Source of the DNA: Larkinella insperata
GTDB taxonomy: Bacteria; Bacteroidota; Bacteroidia; Cytophagales; Spirosomataceae
Length of the DNA stretch: 64,000 nucleotides
Assembly (NCBI RefSeq): GCF_026248825.1
Contig: NZ_CP110973.1
Location: forward strand, 620,001 to 684,000
Direction: 5' to 3'
Numbering within the stretch: position 1 is the first letter of the stretch; each line of letters starts with the position of its first letter. Under the pieces are notes generated by a model that worked only from the letters and a program-made list of their open reading frames with translations, made no database searches and was not told the origin of the DNA. Shown piece by piece: positions 36,478 through 45,743 of this stretch. The position numbers were made by a program, and so were the translations under genes.

Positions 36478-36508
36478 CAAAAGTACAAATGATTTCTGTA
36501 TTGCACAA
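36478..36508 (-). promoter_or_regulatory. Promoter of tRNA-Leu (and perhaps tig)
   Basis: On the minus strand TTG (36508-36506), 20 bp, then TACTTTTG (36485-36478) fits the Bacteroidota vegetative promoter at both elements and spacing. It is the best match in the window. The start point would fall near 36470, giving a leader of about 90 nt before the tRNA. The 381-bp gap 36198-36578 holds the tRNA, this promoter and the repeat above, and I see nothing else there. Confidence 0.6.
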
Positions 36509-36578
36509 CCTCTAACTACGAGAGGATTATTTTTTATTAATATTCCTTTGATTTGCTGAGTCGGTTTTTCTAAATTTA

Positions 36579-38882
36579 ATGTACATCCTTTACCTGAAAG
36601 TGATGCAGCGTATTAGAGAAGGAGAGCACACCCTTATGGACGTAACCGCGGAACCGGTCAATGAGCTTGACCTGGAACGTAAAGAAATTTTGAAGCGCTA
36701 CCGCCGATTATTGCGGGAAGCCAAACCAATGTTGAAGGATAATGACGCCAAATTGATCAAGAAGGCGTTCAATACCTCCCTGGAAGCCCACCAGAGTATG
36801 CGTCGCCGGTCGGGCGAACCGTATATTTATCACCCACTGGCCGTGGCCCAGATTGCCGTTGAAGAAATCGGGCTGGGTACGACCTCGATTGTGGCCGCGC
36901 TGCTGCACGATGTTGTGGAAGACACCGACATGACCATTGCCGATATCGACCGGCTTTTTGGTCCGAAAGTGGCCCGCATCATTGACGGTCTGACGAAAAT
37001 TTCGGGCAAATTTGAGTACGGCACCTCGCAACAGGCCGAGAATTTCCGCAAAATGCTGCTGACACTCTCGGATGACGTGCGGGTTATCCTGATCAAACTG
37101 GCCGACCGGCTGCACAACATGCGGACGCTCGATTCGATGCCCCGCGATAAGCAGCTTAAGATTGCCTCCGAAACGATTTATATCTACGCGCCCCTGGCCC
37201 ACCGGCTCGGTTTGTACGCCATTAAATCGGAATTGGAGGACCTGTACCTGAAATACGCCGAACCGGAAGCCTACAAAGACATTGCCCGTAAACTGCGGGA
37301 AACCAAAACATCCCGGGATCGCTTCATTGCCCGGTTCATCGAACCGATTGAATCCGATCTGAAAGACATGGGCTACGAGTTTGTAGTCAAAGGCCGTCCG
37401 AAGTCCATCTATTCCATTTACAACAAATTAAGCAAGCAGAAAAAACCGTTCGAGGAAATCTTCGACCTGTTTGCCATCCGGATTATTGTAAATGTGCCGC
37501 ACGACAGTGAAAAATCGGCTTGCTGGCAGGCTTACTCCATTGTAACGGATCATTACAAACCCAATCCGGATCGGCTGAAAGACTGGATCAGTACGCCCCG
37601 CGCCAACGGGTACGAATCACTGCACACCACGGTCATGAGTAAAGCCGGGCAGTGGGTCGAGGTGCAGATCCGGACGTCCCGCATGGACGACATTGCCGAA
37701 AAAGGGTACGCGGCCCACTGGAAATACAAAGGCAACGAAACCCAGACCGGGCGCGGCATCGAAACCTGGATCAGCCAGGTCCGCGAAATGCTCGAATCGG
37801 CTAGTAACGAAAAAACGGCCGCTATCGAGTTCCTTGATGATTTTCGGAGCAACCTCTACAGCGAGGAAGTTTTTGTGTTTACGCCCAAAGGTGATCTGAA
37901 AGTCCTTCAGCGGGGCGCTACCGCCCTGGATTTCGCGTTCGACATTCACACTCAGATTGGGGCACGGTGTATGGCGGCCAAGGTAAACAGCACGCTGGTG
38001 CCGCTCAGCCACGTCCTGAACAACGGCGATCAGGTTGAGATCATTACCTCAAACAAACAGAAACCCAATGAGGACTGGTTGCGGTTTGTGGTGACGTCGA
38101 AAGCCAAGACCAAGATTAAGGACCTCATTAAAGAGGAAAACAAGCAACACATTACGGACGGGCGCGAAGCCGTTGCCAAAAAGCTCAAAACGCTCCGGGT
38201 GGAAATGACGAACGAAGTGGTCAACCAGCTTCGGGCGTATTTCGGGTCCAAAACCACCAACGATTTCTTTTACCGGGTTGGCAAAGGCCACATTGACGTT
38301 CAGGAGCTTAAGCGATTTAAAGCGGACAAGGACGCCAAGGAAAACCGGCAGAACAAGCTCAACACGGACACGCTCCAGGACGGCAAGCAGTTTGAAAAAG
38401 AACTGAAAAAAATCCACGGTGAACGCGCCGATGCCGATATGTTGTTGATTGGGGAAGACATGGACCGGATCGACTACACGCTGGCCAAGTGCTGCAACCC
38501 AATTTCGGGCGACGACGTATTCGGCTTTGTAACCGTGAATGAAGGCATCAAGATTCACCGGACCACCTGCCCCAACGCCGTAGAACTGATGTCGAACCAC
38601 GGCAACCGGATCATCAAAGCCAAGTGGACCTCGCAGCGGGATCTGGCCTTCCTGGCGGGGCTACGGATCACGGGAACCGACCGCGTCGGGCTGGTCAATG
38701 ATGTCACGAAGATTATCAGTAACGAACTGCATATCAATATCCGTTCCATTACTATTGACTCCAAGGATGGGATTTTTGAAGGGAGTTTGAAGTTATATGT
38801 TCATAATACCGGGCACCTGGATGAGTTGATGAAAAAGCTCGAAAAAGTAATCGGAGTCGTGAAAGTAGCCCGGTTTGATTAA
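36579..38882 (+). CDS. rel: Bifunctional (p)ppGpp synthetase/hydrolase (RelA/SpoT family)
   Basis: The 767-residue protein (ATG 36579; ATG 36636 is an alternative start) has an HD hydrolase domain with YIYHPLAVAQ, LLHDVVEDT and ADRLHNM intact, and a synthetase domain with the RPKSIYSIYNK, FDLFAIRIIV and GYESLHTTV motifs. TGS (VFVFTPKGDLKVLQRGATAL) and a C-terminal ACT domain (LRITGTDRVGLVNDVT) follow. So it should both make and degrade (p)ppGpp in response to starvation. The single copy in the window is typical for a lineage with one long Rel enzyme. fur follows 120 bp downstream on the same strand. Confidence 0.96.
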   Translation: MYILYLKVMQRIREGEHTLMDVTAEPVNELDLERKEILKRYRRLLREAKPMLKDNDAKLIKKAFNTSLEAHQSMRRRSGEPYIYHPLAVAQIAVEEIGLGTTSIVAALLHDVVEDTDMTIADIDRLFGPKVARIIDGLTKISGKFEYGTSQQAENFRKMLLTLSDDVRVILIKLADRLHNMRTLDSMPRDKQLKIASETIYIYAPLAHRLGLYAIKSELEDLYLKYAEPEAYKDIARKLRETKTSRDRFIARFIEPIESDLKDMGYEFVVKGRPKSIYSIYNKLSKQKKPFEEIFDLFAIRIIVNVPHDSEKSACWQAYSIVTDHYKPNPDRLKDWISTPRANGYESLHTTVMSKAGQWVEVQIRTSRMDDIAEKGYAAHWKYKGNETQTGRGIETWISQVREMLESASNEKTAAIEFLDDFRSNLYSEEVFVFTPKGDLKVLQRGATALDFAFDIHTQIGARCMAAKVNSTLVPLSHVLNNGDQVEIITSNKQKPNEDWLRFVVTSKAKTKIKDLIKEENKQHITDGREAVAKKLKTLRVEMTNEVVNQLRAYFGSKTTNDFFYRVGKGHIDVQELKRFKADKDAKENRQNKLNTDTLQDGKQFEKELKKIHGERADADMLLIGEDMDRIDYTLAKCCNPISGDDVFGFVTVNEGIKIHRTTCPNAVELMSNHGNRIIKAKWTSQRDLAFLAGLRITGTDRVGLVNDVTKIISNELHINIRSITIDSKDGIFEGSLKLYVHNTGHLDELMKKLEKVIGVVKVARFD

Positions 38883-38887
38883 TTTTG
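38880..38887 (+). promoter_or_regulatory. Candidate -7 element upstream of fur
   Basis: TAATTTTG at 38880-38887 fits TAnnTTTG and overlaps the rel stop codon. It is 116 bp before the fur ATG. No matching -33 element is clear. Confidence 0.3.
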
Positions 38888-39002
38888 TATTTCTTTAGCG
38901 GGTTTAAAACTTGGGATGCCAACAAAGACAGCAACCCGGTGATTAACAAATTACTGACTGCCAGCATATTGCTCCAAGATTTAAGCTCATACCTGTGAAG
39001 TT

Positions 39003-39521
39003 ATGCCAGTAGCGAAACAAGCCAACCTCGAAGCCGCAAGAAAAATTTTTACGGCTTATTTAGAAAGCAAAGCCCTCCGGAAAACACCGGAACGCTTCGC
39101 GATTCTGGAAGAGATTTATAACCGTGAGGATCATTTCGATGTGGATGAACTCTACATTTCGATGAAAAATAAAAAATACCAAGTCAGTCGGGCAACGGTT
39201 TATAACACGCTCGACGTGCTGGTAGACTGTGATTTGGTAACAAAGCACCAGTTTGGCAAAAATCTGGCGCAGTACGAAAAATCATACGGCTACAAGCAGC
39301 ACGACCACATTATCTGCACGGATTGCCACCACGTGATGGAGTTCTGCGACCCCCGCGTGCAGAACATTCAGTCGCTGGTGGGCGAGATGCTGAAGTTCAA
39401 CGTAATGCACCACTCGCTCATTTTCTACGGAAGCTGCCAGCGTGACAACTGCGAAAACCGTACGAAAAGCGAAGAGGAAAAAGACCTTCAGGAGCACGGC
39501 GGACGGCCGCTGGTTTCTTAA
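39003..39521 (+). CDS. fur: Fur-family metal-dependent transcriptional repressor
   Basis: The 172-residue protein has the N-terminal winged helix (about 15-90, RATVYNTLDVLVDCDLV recognition helix) and the C-terminal dimerisation and metal domain with HDHIICTDCHHVMEFCD. The structural zinc Cys pairs are CTDC and CQRDNC, as in E. coli Fur. It should repress iron-uptake genes when Fe(II) is bound. Paralogues such as Zur and PerR share the fold; the intact Cys pairs and His-rich HDH motif favour Fur, but metal choice is not certain from sequence. purA follows 98 bp downstream. Confidence 0.92.
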   Translation: MPVAKQANLEAARKIFTAYLESKALRKTPERFAILEEIYNREDHFDVDELYISMKNKKYQVSRATVYNTLDVLVDCDLVTKHQFGKNLAQYEKSYGYKQHDHIICTDCHHVMEFCDPRVQNIQSLVGEMLKFNVMHHSLIFYGSCQRDNCENRTKSEEEKDLQEHGGRPLVS

Positions 39522-39619
39522 ACCAATGAACAGCAAGCGGCTGAGTAACCGCTTAAACACTTCGCTTCAACGACAAAGACCGACTAAAACAAAGTAGTCT
39601 TTATCTTTTATTTATTATC

Positions 39620-40903
39620 ATGGTAGATGTATTACTCGGCCTTCAATGGGGCGACGAGGGCAAGGGGAAAATTGTGGATGTACTGGCCCCGCAGTACGAA
39701 GTAGTCGCCCGGTTTCAGGGTGGACCAAACGCCGGTCACACGCTTGAGTTCGACGGTTTCAAACACGTGTTGCACCAGATACCGTCGGGTATTTTCCGGA
39801 CTGATATCAAGAACATCATCGGCAATGGCGTTGTGCTCGACCCGATTGTGTTCCGGAAAGAAATTGAAGGTTTAGCCAAATACAATCTCGATCTGACCCG
39901 TAACCTCTTCATTTCCAAGAAAGCGTCGATTATTCTGCCGACTCACCGCTTGCTGGATGCCGCCTATGAGCAGGCCAAAGGTGATTCTAAAATTGGCTCA
40001 ACCCTACGCGGAATTGGACCGACCTACCAGGATAAGGTAGCCCGCCAGGGTCTGCGCGTCGGCGATGTGCTGTCGCCCAATTTCCGTGCGAAATACAACA
40101 AACTGGTTGATATCCATAAGCTCACGCTGGACCATCATCAGTATGATTACCAGTCGGTATTGCCCCAGGCCGAAACGGACTTTTTTGAAGCCGTGGAATT
40201 CATCAAGCAATTCCAACTGGTGGAAAGCGAATACGAAGTAAACCAGGCGCTGAAAAACGGTCAGAAAGTACTGGCTGAAGGTGCTCAGGGTTCCCTGCTT
40301 GACATTGACTTTGGCTCCTACCCGTTCGTGACGAGTTCGAACACCATGACGGCGGGTGCCTGTACGGGCCTGGGGATCGCTCCCCGGCAGATTGGCGAAG
40401 TCTACGGTATTTTCAAAGCTTACTGCACGCGGGTGGGCAGTGGCCCCTTCCCCACCGAATTGCTGGACGAAACCGGCGAACGGATGCGGGCAGAAGGCCG
40501 GGAATTTGGCGCAACCACGGGCCGGCCGCGCCGGTGTGGCTGGCTGGATTTGCCGTCTCTGAAATACGCCATCATGATCAACGGCGTTTCGCAATTGATT
40601 ATGATGAAAGTGGATGTGCTGAACATCTTCGACACCATCAACGTCTGCACGCATTACCAGCTTCCCGATGGCACAACGACCGAGCAACTGCCTTACGATC
40701 TGTGTGACACGACCGTTACGCCGATCTACAAAGAGTTCAAAGGCTGGCAAACTTCACTGACGGATTTCCATACGTATGAGGAAGTTCCGGCTGAACTGGC
40801 CGCTTACATCGACTTTCTGGAAGCTGAATTGGGCCTCCCCATCAGCTTCATTTCGACCGGACCAGACCGCGAAGCGATCATTCACCGCGAAGCCGTTGTC
40901 TGA
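39620..40903 (+). CDS. purA: Adenylosuccinate synthetase
   Basis: The 427-residue enzyme makes adenylosuccinate from IMP, aspartate and GTP in AMP synthesis. It has the GTP loop GDEGKGK (residues 11-17), the GPNAGHT motif, the IMP contacts GSTLRGIGPTYQDK and GAQGSLLDIDFGSYPFVTSS, and the C-terminal STGPDREAII segment. Length is standard. It is followed by a clear T-rich terminator. Confidence 0.98.
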   Translation: MVDVLLGLQWGDEGKGKIVDVLAPQYEVVARFQGGPNAGHTLEFDGFKHVLHQIPSGIFRTDIKNIIGNGVVLDPIVFRKEIEGLAKYNLDLTRNLFISKKASIILPTHRLLDAAYEQAKGDSKIGSTLRGIGPTYQDKVARQGLRVGDVLSPNFRAKYNKLVDIHKLTLDHHQYDYQSVLPQAETDFFEAVEFIKQFQLVESEYEVNQALKNGQKVLAEGAQGSLLDIDFGSYPFVTSSNTMTAGACTGLGIAPRQIGEVYGIFKAYCTRVGSGPFPTELLDETGERMRAEGREFGATTGRPRRCGWLDLPSLKYAIMINGVSQLIMMKVDVLNIFDTINVCTHYQLPDGTTTEQLPYDLCDTTVTPIYKEFKGWQTSLTDFHTYEEVPAELAAYIDFLEAELGLPISFISTGPDREAIIHREAVV

Positions 40904-40933
40904 CGGCTTTCTTCCGGGACATATAATTTGCCC

Positions 40934-40971
40934 GACCTGCCCGGATTTAACCCCGCGGCAGGTCTTTTTTT
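40934..40971 (+). terminator. Terminator of purA
   Basis: GACCTGCC (40934-40941) pairs with GGCAGGTC (40957-40964), followed by seven T. A textbook intrinsic terminator. Confidence 0.9.
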
Positions 40972-41009
40972 GTTATTTTTGATTGATTAAACCCGCTTTT
41001 TATACCTGA

Positions 41010-42251
41010 ATGAACCAATCACCGCTCTTTAACCGCCGGGGTTTTCTGAAAAAAAGTGCGCTGGCGACGATGACCAGTGCGCTGGGCACCCAAATTGTTT
41101 TTGCCAAAAGTCTGCCCGCCGGATACCTTCCGCTTGCTTTTGAGCCGCTGGCCGACCCGAATCCGATGGTAAGCAAGCACAAAGACATGTCGGTATTGAA
41201 TGATAAACCGTGGAATGTTGAAGCACCCGCTCACCTGCTGGACGACGCCGTTACGCCCGCCGATAAAATGTTTATCCGCAACAACGGGCTGATTCCGGAG
41301 AAAATCGACGTTACCAACTGGAAGCTGACGATCAACGGTGAGTCGGTGAAAGCCCCAAAGACCTACTCCCTGAGCGATCTGAAAAAACGGTTCAAAACCT
41401 ATACCTATCAACTCGTGCTTGAATGCGCCGGAAATGGCCGCGCAGGCTACGTTCCCCAAACGGCCGGAAACCAGTGGACCGATGGTGCCGTCAGTTGTGC
41501 CGAATGGACGGGGGTCCGGCTGAAAGACATTCTGGCGGATGTGGGCCTGAAAGATGATGCGGTTTACATTGGCTATTACGGCCAGGATCTGCACGTCAGC
41601 AAAGACCCCACCAAGCCGGTAATTTCCCGGGGGGTTCCCATCAAAAAGGCGCAGGAAGACGAAACGCTGGTGGCCTGGGCCATGAACGGGCAGGACATTC
41701 CGCTGACGCACGGCCATCCGTTGCGGCTGGTGGTAGGCGGCTGGCCCGCGTCCACGTCGGGTAAATGGCTGCATACCATTGCCGTGCGGAACAAGGTGCA
41801 CGACGGTGCAAAGATGACCGGCAAAAGCTACCGGGTACCCATCAACCCCGTTCAACCGGGGGTCGATCCGCCGGAAGACCAGTTCAGAATCATTGAAGCC
41901 ATGCCCGTGAAATCGCTCATTACCTTTCCCAGAACCGGCGCAACGGTGGAACTGGGCCAGTCGGTTCCCGTACGGGGTCATGCCTGGGTGGGCGACCGGG
42001 CTGTCAAAACCATGTACGTTTCAACCGACTTTGGCGCCACGTGGCAGGAATGCAAGCTGAAAGCGCCCAAAAACCGGCTAGCCTGGCAGCAGTGGAACAT
42101 CGACTTGAAGCTCCCGCAAAAAGGCTATTACGAAATCTGGGCGCGGGCCGTCGATGATGCGGGAGTATCGCAACCCATGGTGATGCCGCAATGGAACCCG
42201 GAAGGCTACTGCAACAACGCCTGCCACCGGATTGCACTGAAGGTGGTTTAA
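41010..42251 (+). CDS. Tat-exported molybdopterin oxidoreductase, sulfite oxidase family (SoxC/SorA-like)
   Basis: The 413-residue protein begins with a twin-arginine signal (NRRGFLKKSA, Arg9/Arg10). The molybdopterin domain (about 70-260) has the ligand Cys139 in LECAGNGR, the sulfite-oxidase-type molybdenum ligand, and the C-terminal dimerisation domain (about 290-413) is present. It should oxidise sulfite or a similar substrate in the periplasm. No haem partner subunit or other sulfur-oxidation gene is visible, so its electron acceptor is unknown. It is convergent with rodA, with 3 bp between the stops. Confidence 0.88.
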   Translation: MNQSPLFNRRGFLKKSALATMTSALGTQIVFAKSLPAGYLPLAFEPLADPNPMVSKHKDMSVLNDKPWNVEAPAHLLDDAVTPADKMFIRNNGLIPEKIDVTNWKLTINGESVKAPKTYSLSDLKKRFKTYTYQLVLECAGNGRAGYVPQTAGNQWTDGAVSCAEWTGVRLKDILADVGLKDDAVYIGYYGQDLHVSKDPTKPVISRGVPIKKAQEDETLVAWAMNGQDIPLTHGHPLRLVVGGWPASTSGKWLHTIAVRNKVHDGAKMTGKSYRVPINPVQPGVDPPEDQFRIIEAMPVKSLITFPRTGATVELGQSVPVRGHAWVGDRAVKTMYVSTDFGATWQECKLKAPKNRLAWQQWNIDLKLPQKGYYEIWARAVDDAGVSQPMVMPQWNPEGYCNNACHRIALKVV

Positions 42252-42254
42252 CCG

Positions 42255-43601
42255 TTAACGGGCAAACAATCCAACCCGGCGAGAATCCAGTTTCAGAAAA
42301 ACAAACAACAGAATTGAAAACGACCAGAGTGACGACCCACCGTAGCTGAAAAACGGCAGGGGAATCCCGATGACGGGCATCAAACCGATCGTCATGCCGA
42401 TGTTGATCATGATGTGAAAGAAAATGATGCCCGCCAGTGAATAACCGTATACCCGGGCAAAGCGCGTTCGCTGTTTTTCGGCCAGCAACACAATCCGGCA
42501 CAGCAGAAAGACAAACAGCGTCACGACGATCAGACTGCCGATAAAGCCGTGTTCTTCGCCGATCGTGCAGAAAATAAAGTCGGTGCTTTGTTCGGGCACG
42601 AAGTCAAACTTGGTTTGGGTCCCTTCCAGAAATCCCTTGCCCTGCAAGCGCCCCGACCCAATGGCGATCTTGGCCTGCGTTACGTTCCAACCCGCCCCCA
42701 GCGGATCGGCTGCCGGGTTGATCAGCACCTTTATCCGGTTTTGCTGGTGCGGTTGCAGAACATCATTCACAAAGAAATCGACGCCCGCGACAATTAAAAT
42801 CATGGACAAAGCCGCAACACCGATCACGATCACGTTCTGAACCGAACGCTGGTAACGGGGTGTCATGAAGAAGATCAGCAGTCCCAGAGCCAGAATGGCG
42901 ATAAACAGATAAAGTTTCGGAACGATCAGCGTCAGGATAAACAGCGTCACCACCACAATGGCGATCAGCGGATAAATGCCCGGCAACCCTTCCCGGTACA
43001 GCATGATGATGAACGACGCAAACACCAGCATCGAGCCGGTTTCGTTCGACGCGATGATCAGTACGGCCGGCAGCGCGATAATTCCGGCGCACCAAAGCTG
43101 GTCTTTCAGCTTGGTCAGGTTAACGTTGGGGTAATCGATGTAGCGGGCCAGCGCCAGCGCCGTTCCTAGCTTGGCAAATTCGGCGGGCTGAATGGAAAAC
43201 GCCCCGAATTTAAACCACGATCGCGATCCATTAATGTTTGATCCTGCTACCAGAACCAGCAGCAGCGACAGAATGGTAATGCCGTAAATGACAAACGCGA
43301 ACGTATCCCAGAAACGGTAATTAATCACCAGGATGGCAATGATCAGCAGGACCGTTGTGCCAATCCACATCAGCTGCTTGCCGGCGTTGGTCGACAAATC
43401 GAATAGGCTCGTCTGGGTTTCCGGGCTGTATACGGCTGCGTATACATTCAGCCAGCCCATGAACACGCAGGCAATATAGAGCAGGAGTGTTACCCAGTCG
43501 ATGTTTTGCGTAATTTGTGGTTCTCTGGAAACCAAAGGAGTACTAATTAGAAACAGTGAGTAATGATTAATTTTCGCTGGTTGGCGCGGGTCGGGAAGCA
43601 A
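42255..43601 (-). CDS. rodA: Rod shape-determining protein RodA (SEDS glycosyltransferase)
   Basis: The protein has about ten membrane helices of the FtsW/RodA/SpoVE family, with landmarks GSRSWFKFGAFSIQPAEFAKL, KGFLEGTQTKFDFVPEQSTDFIF and PFFSYGGSSL. SEDS proteins polymerise peptidoglycan strands together with a class B PBP, here the gene upstream. The frame opens inside the 3' end of that PBP2 gene (35-bp overlap). No ATG follows before the first helix, so the true start may be this ATG or a nearby TTG/CTG, and translation is probably coupled to the PBP2 gene. Confidence 0.93.
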   Translation of the reverse strand: MLPDPRQPAKINHYSLFLISTPLVSREPQITQNIDWVTLLLYIACVFMGWLNVYAAVYSPETQTSLFDLSTNAGKQLMWIGTTVLLIIAILVINYRFWDTFAFVIYGITILSLLLVLVAGSNINGSRSWFKFGAFSIQPAEFAKLGTALALARYIDYPNVNLTKLKDQLWCAGIIALPAVLIIASNETGSMLVFASFIIMLYREGLPGIYPLIAIVVVTLFILTLIVPKLYLFIAILALGLLIFFMTPRYQRSVQNVIVIGVAALSMILIVAGVDFFVNDVLQPHQQNRIKVLINPAADPLGAGWNVTQAKIAIGSGRLQGKGFLEGTQTKFDFVPEQSTDFIFCTIGEEHGFIGSLIVVTLFVFLLCRIVLLAEKQRTRFARVYGYSLAGIIFFHIMINIGMTIGLMPVIGIPLPFFSYGGSSLWSFSILLFVFLKLDSRRVGLFAR

Positions 43602-45546
43602 TTGATGACTTTGCTTCGGCCGTTGCGGGAGCGGTCGGCTGGGGTGGTGTGGCTTTCACCATCAACGGTTTGGCAACACTGTCTTTCCGGGGTGGCTCAA
43701 TCTTTTTAGGCGCAGGTTTCTGGGGCGGAGTAATGGCCGGCAGGTAATTGGCCTCTTTCACTTTCTTGTCCAGTGCGTGGTCAAACACCTGGCGTTTGAT
43801 GTATTTTTCAATCACCAGCGAAGCTACCGAAGCCGCAGCGATACCGCCCCAACCGGCATTCTCAACAAAAACGGCAATGGCGATTTTGGGATTTTCACGC
43901 GGAGCAAACGCAACAAAAATCGAGTGATCCTTGCCCTTTTTGTTTTGTGAGGTTCCGGTTTTGCCACAAATTACAATGTCCGGTATGGTGGCGGCTGCCG
44001 TAACCGTCCCGTGCTCAACGGCCCCTTGCATTCCTTCAATCACGTGCTCAAAATATTGGGGATTGATGCCCACCTCGTGTTTTTCCACGTATTTCGGATC
44101 GATTCCTTCTCCCGCTTTACCAATACCGCTGACGATGTGCGGAGTGTAATACCACCCCCGGTTGGCAATAATAGCCGCCACGTTGGCCATCTTCAACGGG
44201 TTGATCAGCAACTCCCCTTCGCCAATGCTGAGCGAATAGACCGTAGAGAACTTCCAGTGATTTTCGCCGTACATCCGATTGTAATAATCTGCGTCGGGCA
44301 AACTTCCTTTCAGCTCGCCGGGCAGGTCGATGCCCAGCTTCTGCCCGATTCCAAACTTCGACACCATATCGTGCCAGTGCTGAAGCCCCGTTGCCGATGC
44401 TTTGAACGTGTTTCGCTCCGCGTTGTTGTAGAGTAAACGTCGGAAAACGTGGTAAAAGTACGGATTACAGGAATATTGAACAGCTCCGGAGATATTCAAC
44501 CGGCCGGAACGGTAACAGTGGCATTTCATGGGTACGCCCGCGTGGCTGAAAATTGAACTCGGCATCACGGCTCCGTCCTGCATCGCCACCAGTGCCTGAA
44601 TCAGCTTGAAGGTAGAACCCGGCCGGTAACTCGCCATGATTGGGCGGTTAATCAGCGGTTTGTACGGATTCTTGGCCAGTTGAGCGTAACTTTTTGAAAA
44701 GTGCCGGCTTGAAAGGATATTGGGGTCATAGGTCGGTGCCGAAACCATGCACAAAATCTGGCCGGTTGACGGCTCGATGGCCACAACACTGCCAACTTTA
44801 TTTTGCATCAACGTATCGGCATACTGCTGAATTTCAACGTCGATGCCCGTGTGCAGGTTCTTGCCAGCAACCGCCAGCGAATCAAAGGCACCGTTTTTCC
44901 AGGAGCCCTTCACCACCCCGCGCACATTCTGCATAACAAACTTGATGCCCCGCTGCCCCCGCAACACCGACTCGTACTGCTTCTCCAGGCCGCTGCGGCC
45001 GATGTAATCGCCCTGCCGGTAATACGGTGTTTCCTGCGCTTCAAGCTGTTCTTTGCTTACTTCGGCCACGTACCCCAACGTGTTGGCCATCGTATGAGCC
45101 GGATAGGTGCGCATGGAGCTGGTCACGTGCTCGAAACCTTGGTAGTCGACCAGGGCATCCTGAATCCGGGCAAAATCCTCCTTGGATAACTGCCGCAGAA
45201 ACAAAGACGGCTTGACGTATGAATACGCCTTGGCGTGATTCATAATGCTGTCAAATTCCGTTTGTTCCAGCCCGACCAGACGGCAGAAGGCCAACGTGTC
45301 GGGAATCGAAACTTTTTTGGGTGTAACGTAGAGATCGTAGACGGGGCTGTTGTAAACAATAAGTTTTCCGTTGCGATCGTAAATCTGACCACGGTACGGA
45401 ATTTCAATCACCCGTTTGATGGAGTTACTCGAAGATTCCAGCGAATAACTGTCATCCAGGATCTGCAGATAAAACAAGCGCGACAGATAGACCAGTCCAA
45501 TCAGACAGAAAACGCCGATGATGATATATTTTCTGTTCTCAATCAT
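43567..45546 (-). CDS. mrdA: Penicillin-binding protein 2 (rod-complex transpeptidase)
   Basis: The 659-residue class B PBP has one N-terminal membrane helix (about 7-29), a dimerisation/pedestal domain and the transpeptidase domain with STFK (Ser311 to Lys314), SCN (359-361) and KTG (529-531). It cross-links side-wall peptidoglycan and partners RodA. Odd points are the Cys-rich loop HAGVPMKCHCYRSG (335-348), and a Pro/Ala-rich tail (about 605-659) that looks unstructured. A -7 element lies upstream at 45599-45592. Confidence 0.95.
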   Translation of the reverse strand: MIENRKYIIIGVFCLIGLVYLSRLFYLQILDDSYSLESSSNSIKRVIEIPYRGQIYDRNGKLIVYNSPVYDLYVTPKKVSIPDTLAFCRLVGLEQTEFDSIMNHAKAYSYVKPSLFLRQLSKEDFARIQDALVDYQGFEHVTSSMRTYPAHTMANTLGYVAEVSKEQLEAQETPYYRQGDYIGRSGLEKQYESVLRGQRGIKFVMQNVRGVVKGSWKNGAFDSLAVAGKNLHTGIDVEIQQYADTLMQNKVGSVVAIEPSTGQILCMVSAPTYDPNILSSRHFSKSYAQLAKNPYKPLINRPIMASYRPGSTFKLIQALVAMQDGAVMPSSIFSHAGVPMKCHCYRSGRLNISGAVQYSCNPYFYHVFRRLLYNNAERNTFKASATGLQHWHDMVSKFGIGQKLGIDLPGELKGSLPDADYYNRMYGENHWKFSTVYSLSIGEGELLINPLKMANVAAIIANRGWYYTPHIVSGIGKAGEGIDPKYVEKHEVGINPQYFEHVIEGMQGAVEHGTVTAAATIPDIVICGKTGTSQNKKGKDHSIFVAFAPRENPKIAIAVFVENAGWGGIAAASVASLVIEKYIKRQVFDHALDKKVKEANYLPAITPPQKPAPKKIEPPRKDSVAKPLMVKATPPQPTAPATAEAKSSIASRPAPTSEN

Positions 45547-45591
45547 AAAACTCCAAGAATCCTTGCTGCCCGTTTCGTACTAATTTAAATA

Positions 45592-45599
45592 CAAATATA
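45592..45599 (-). promoter_or_regulatory. Candidate -7 promoter element of the mrdA-rodA unit
   Basis: Minus strand 45599-45592 reads TATATTTG, an exact TAnnTTTG match, 46 bp before the PBP2 ATG. The -33 element is not clear. Confidence 0.45.
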
Positions 45600-45743
45600 A
45601 CGAGAGAAGACTTAGGAGTGATGAGTGATGCGACAAGATTTAAGCGTTCATGAGCGAAGAAATCCATTGCGACGCACTTTGGCGGTCGTTGCGGGTCAAC
45701 TTTAACGAATCAGTCGGGCACTATGAGCTGGTTACTGCCCCAG

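Noticed and set aside
41019..41981. 320-codon frame on the minus strand opposite the molybdopterin oxidoreductase gene
   Set aside because: The plus-strand gene has clear Tat and molybdenum-ligand motifs; the antisense frame shows no family features.
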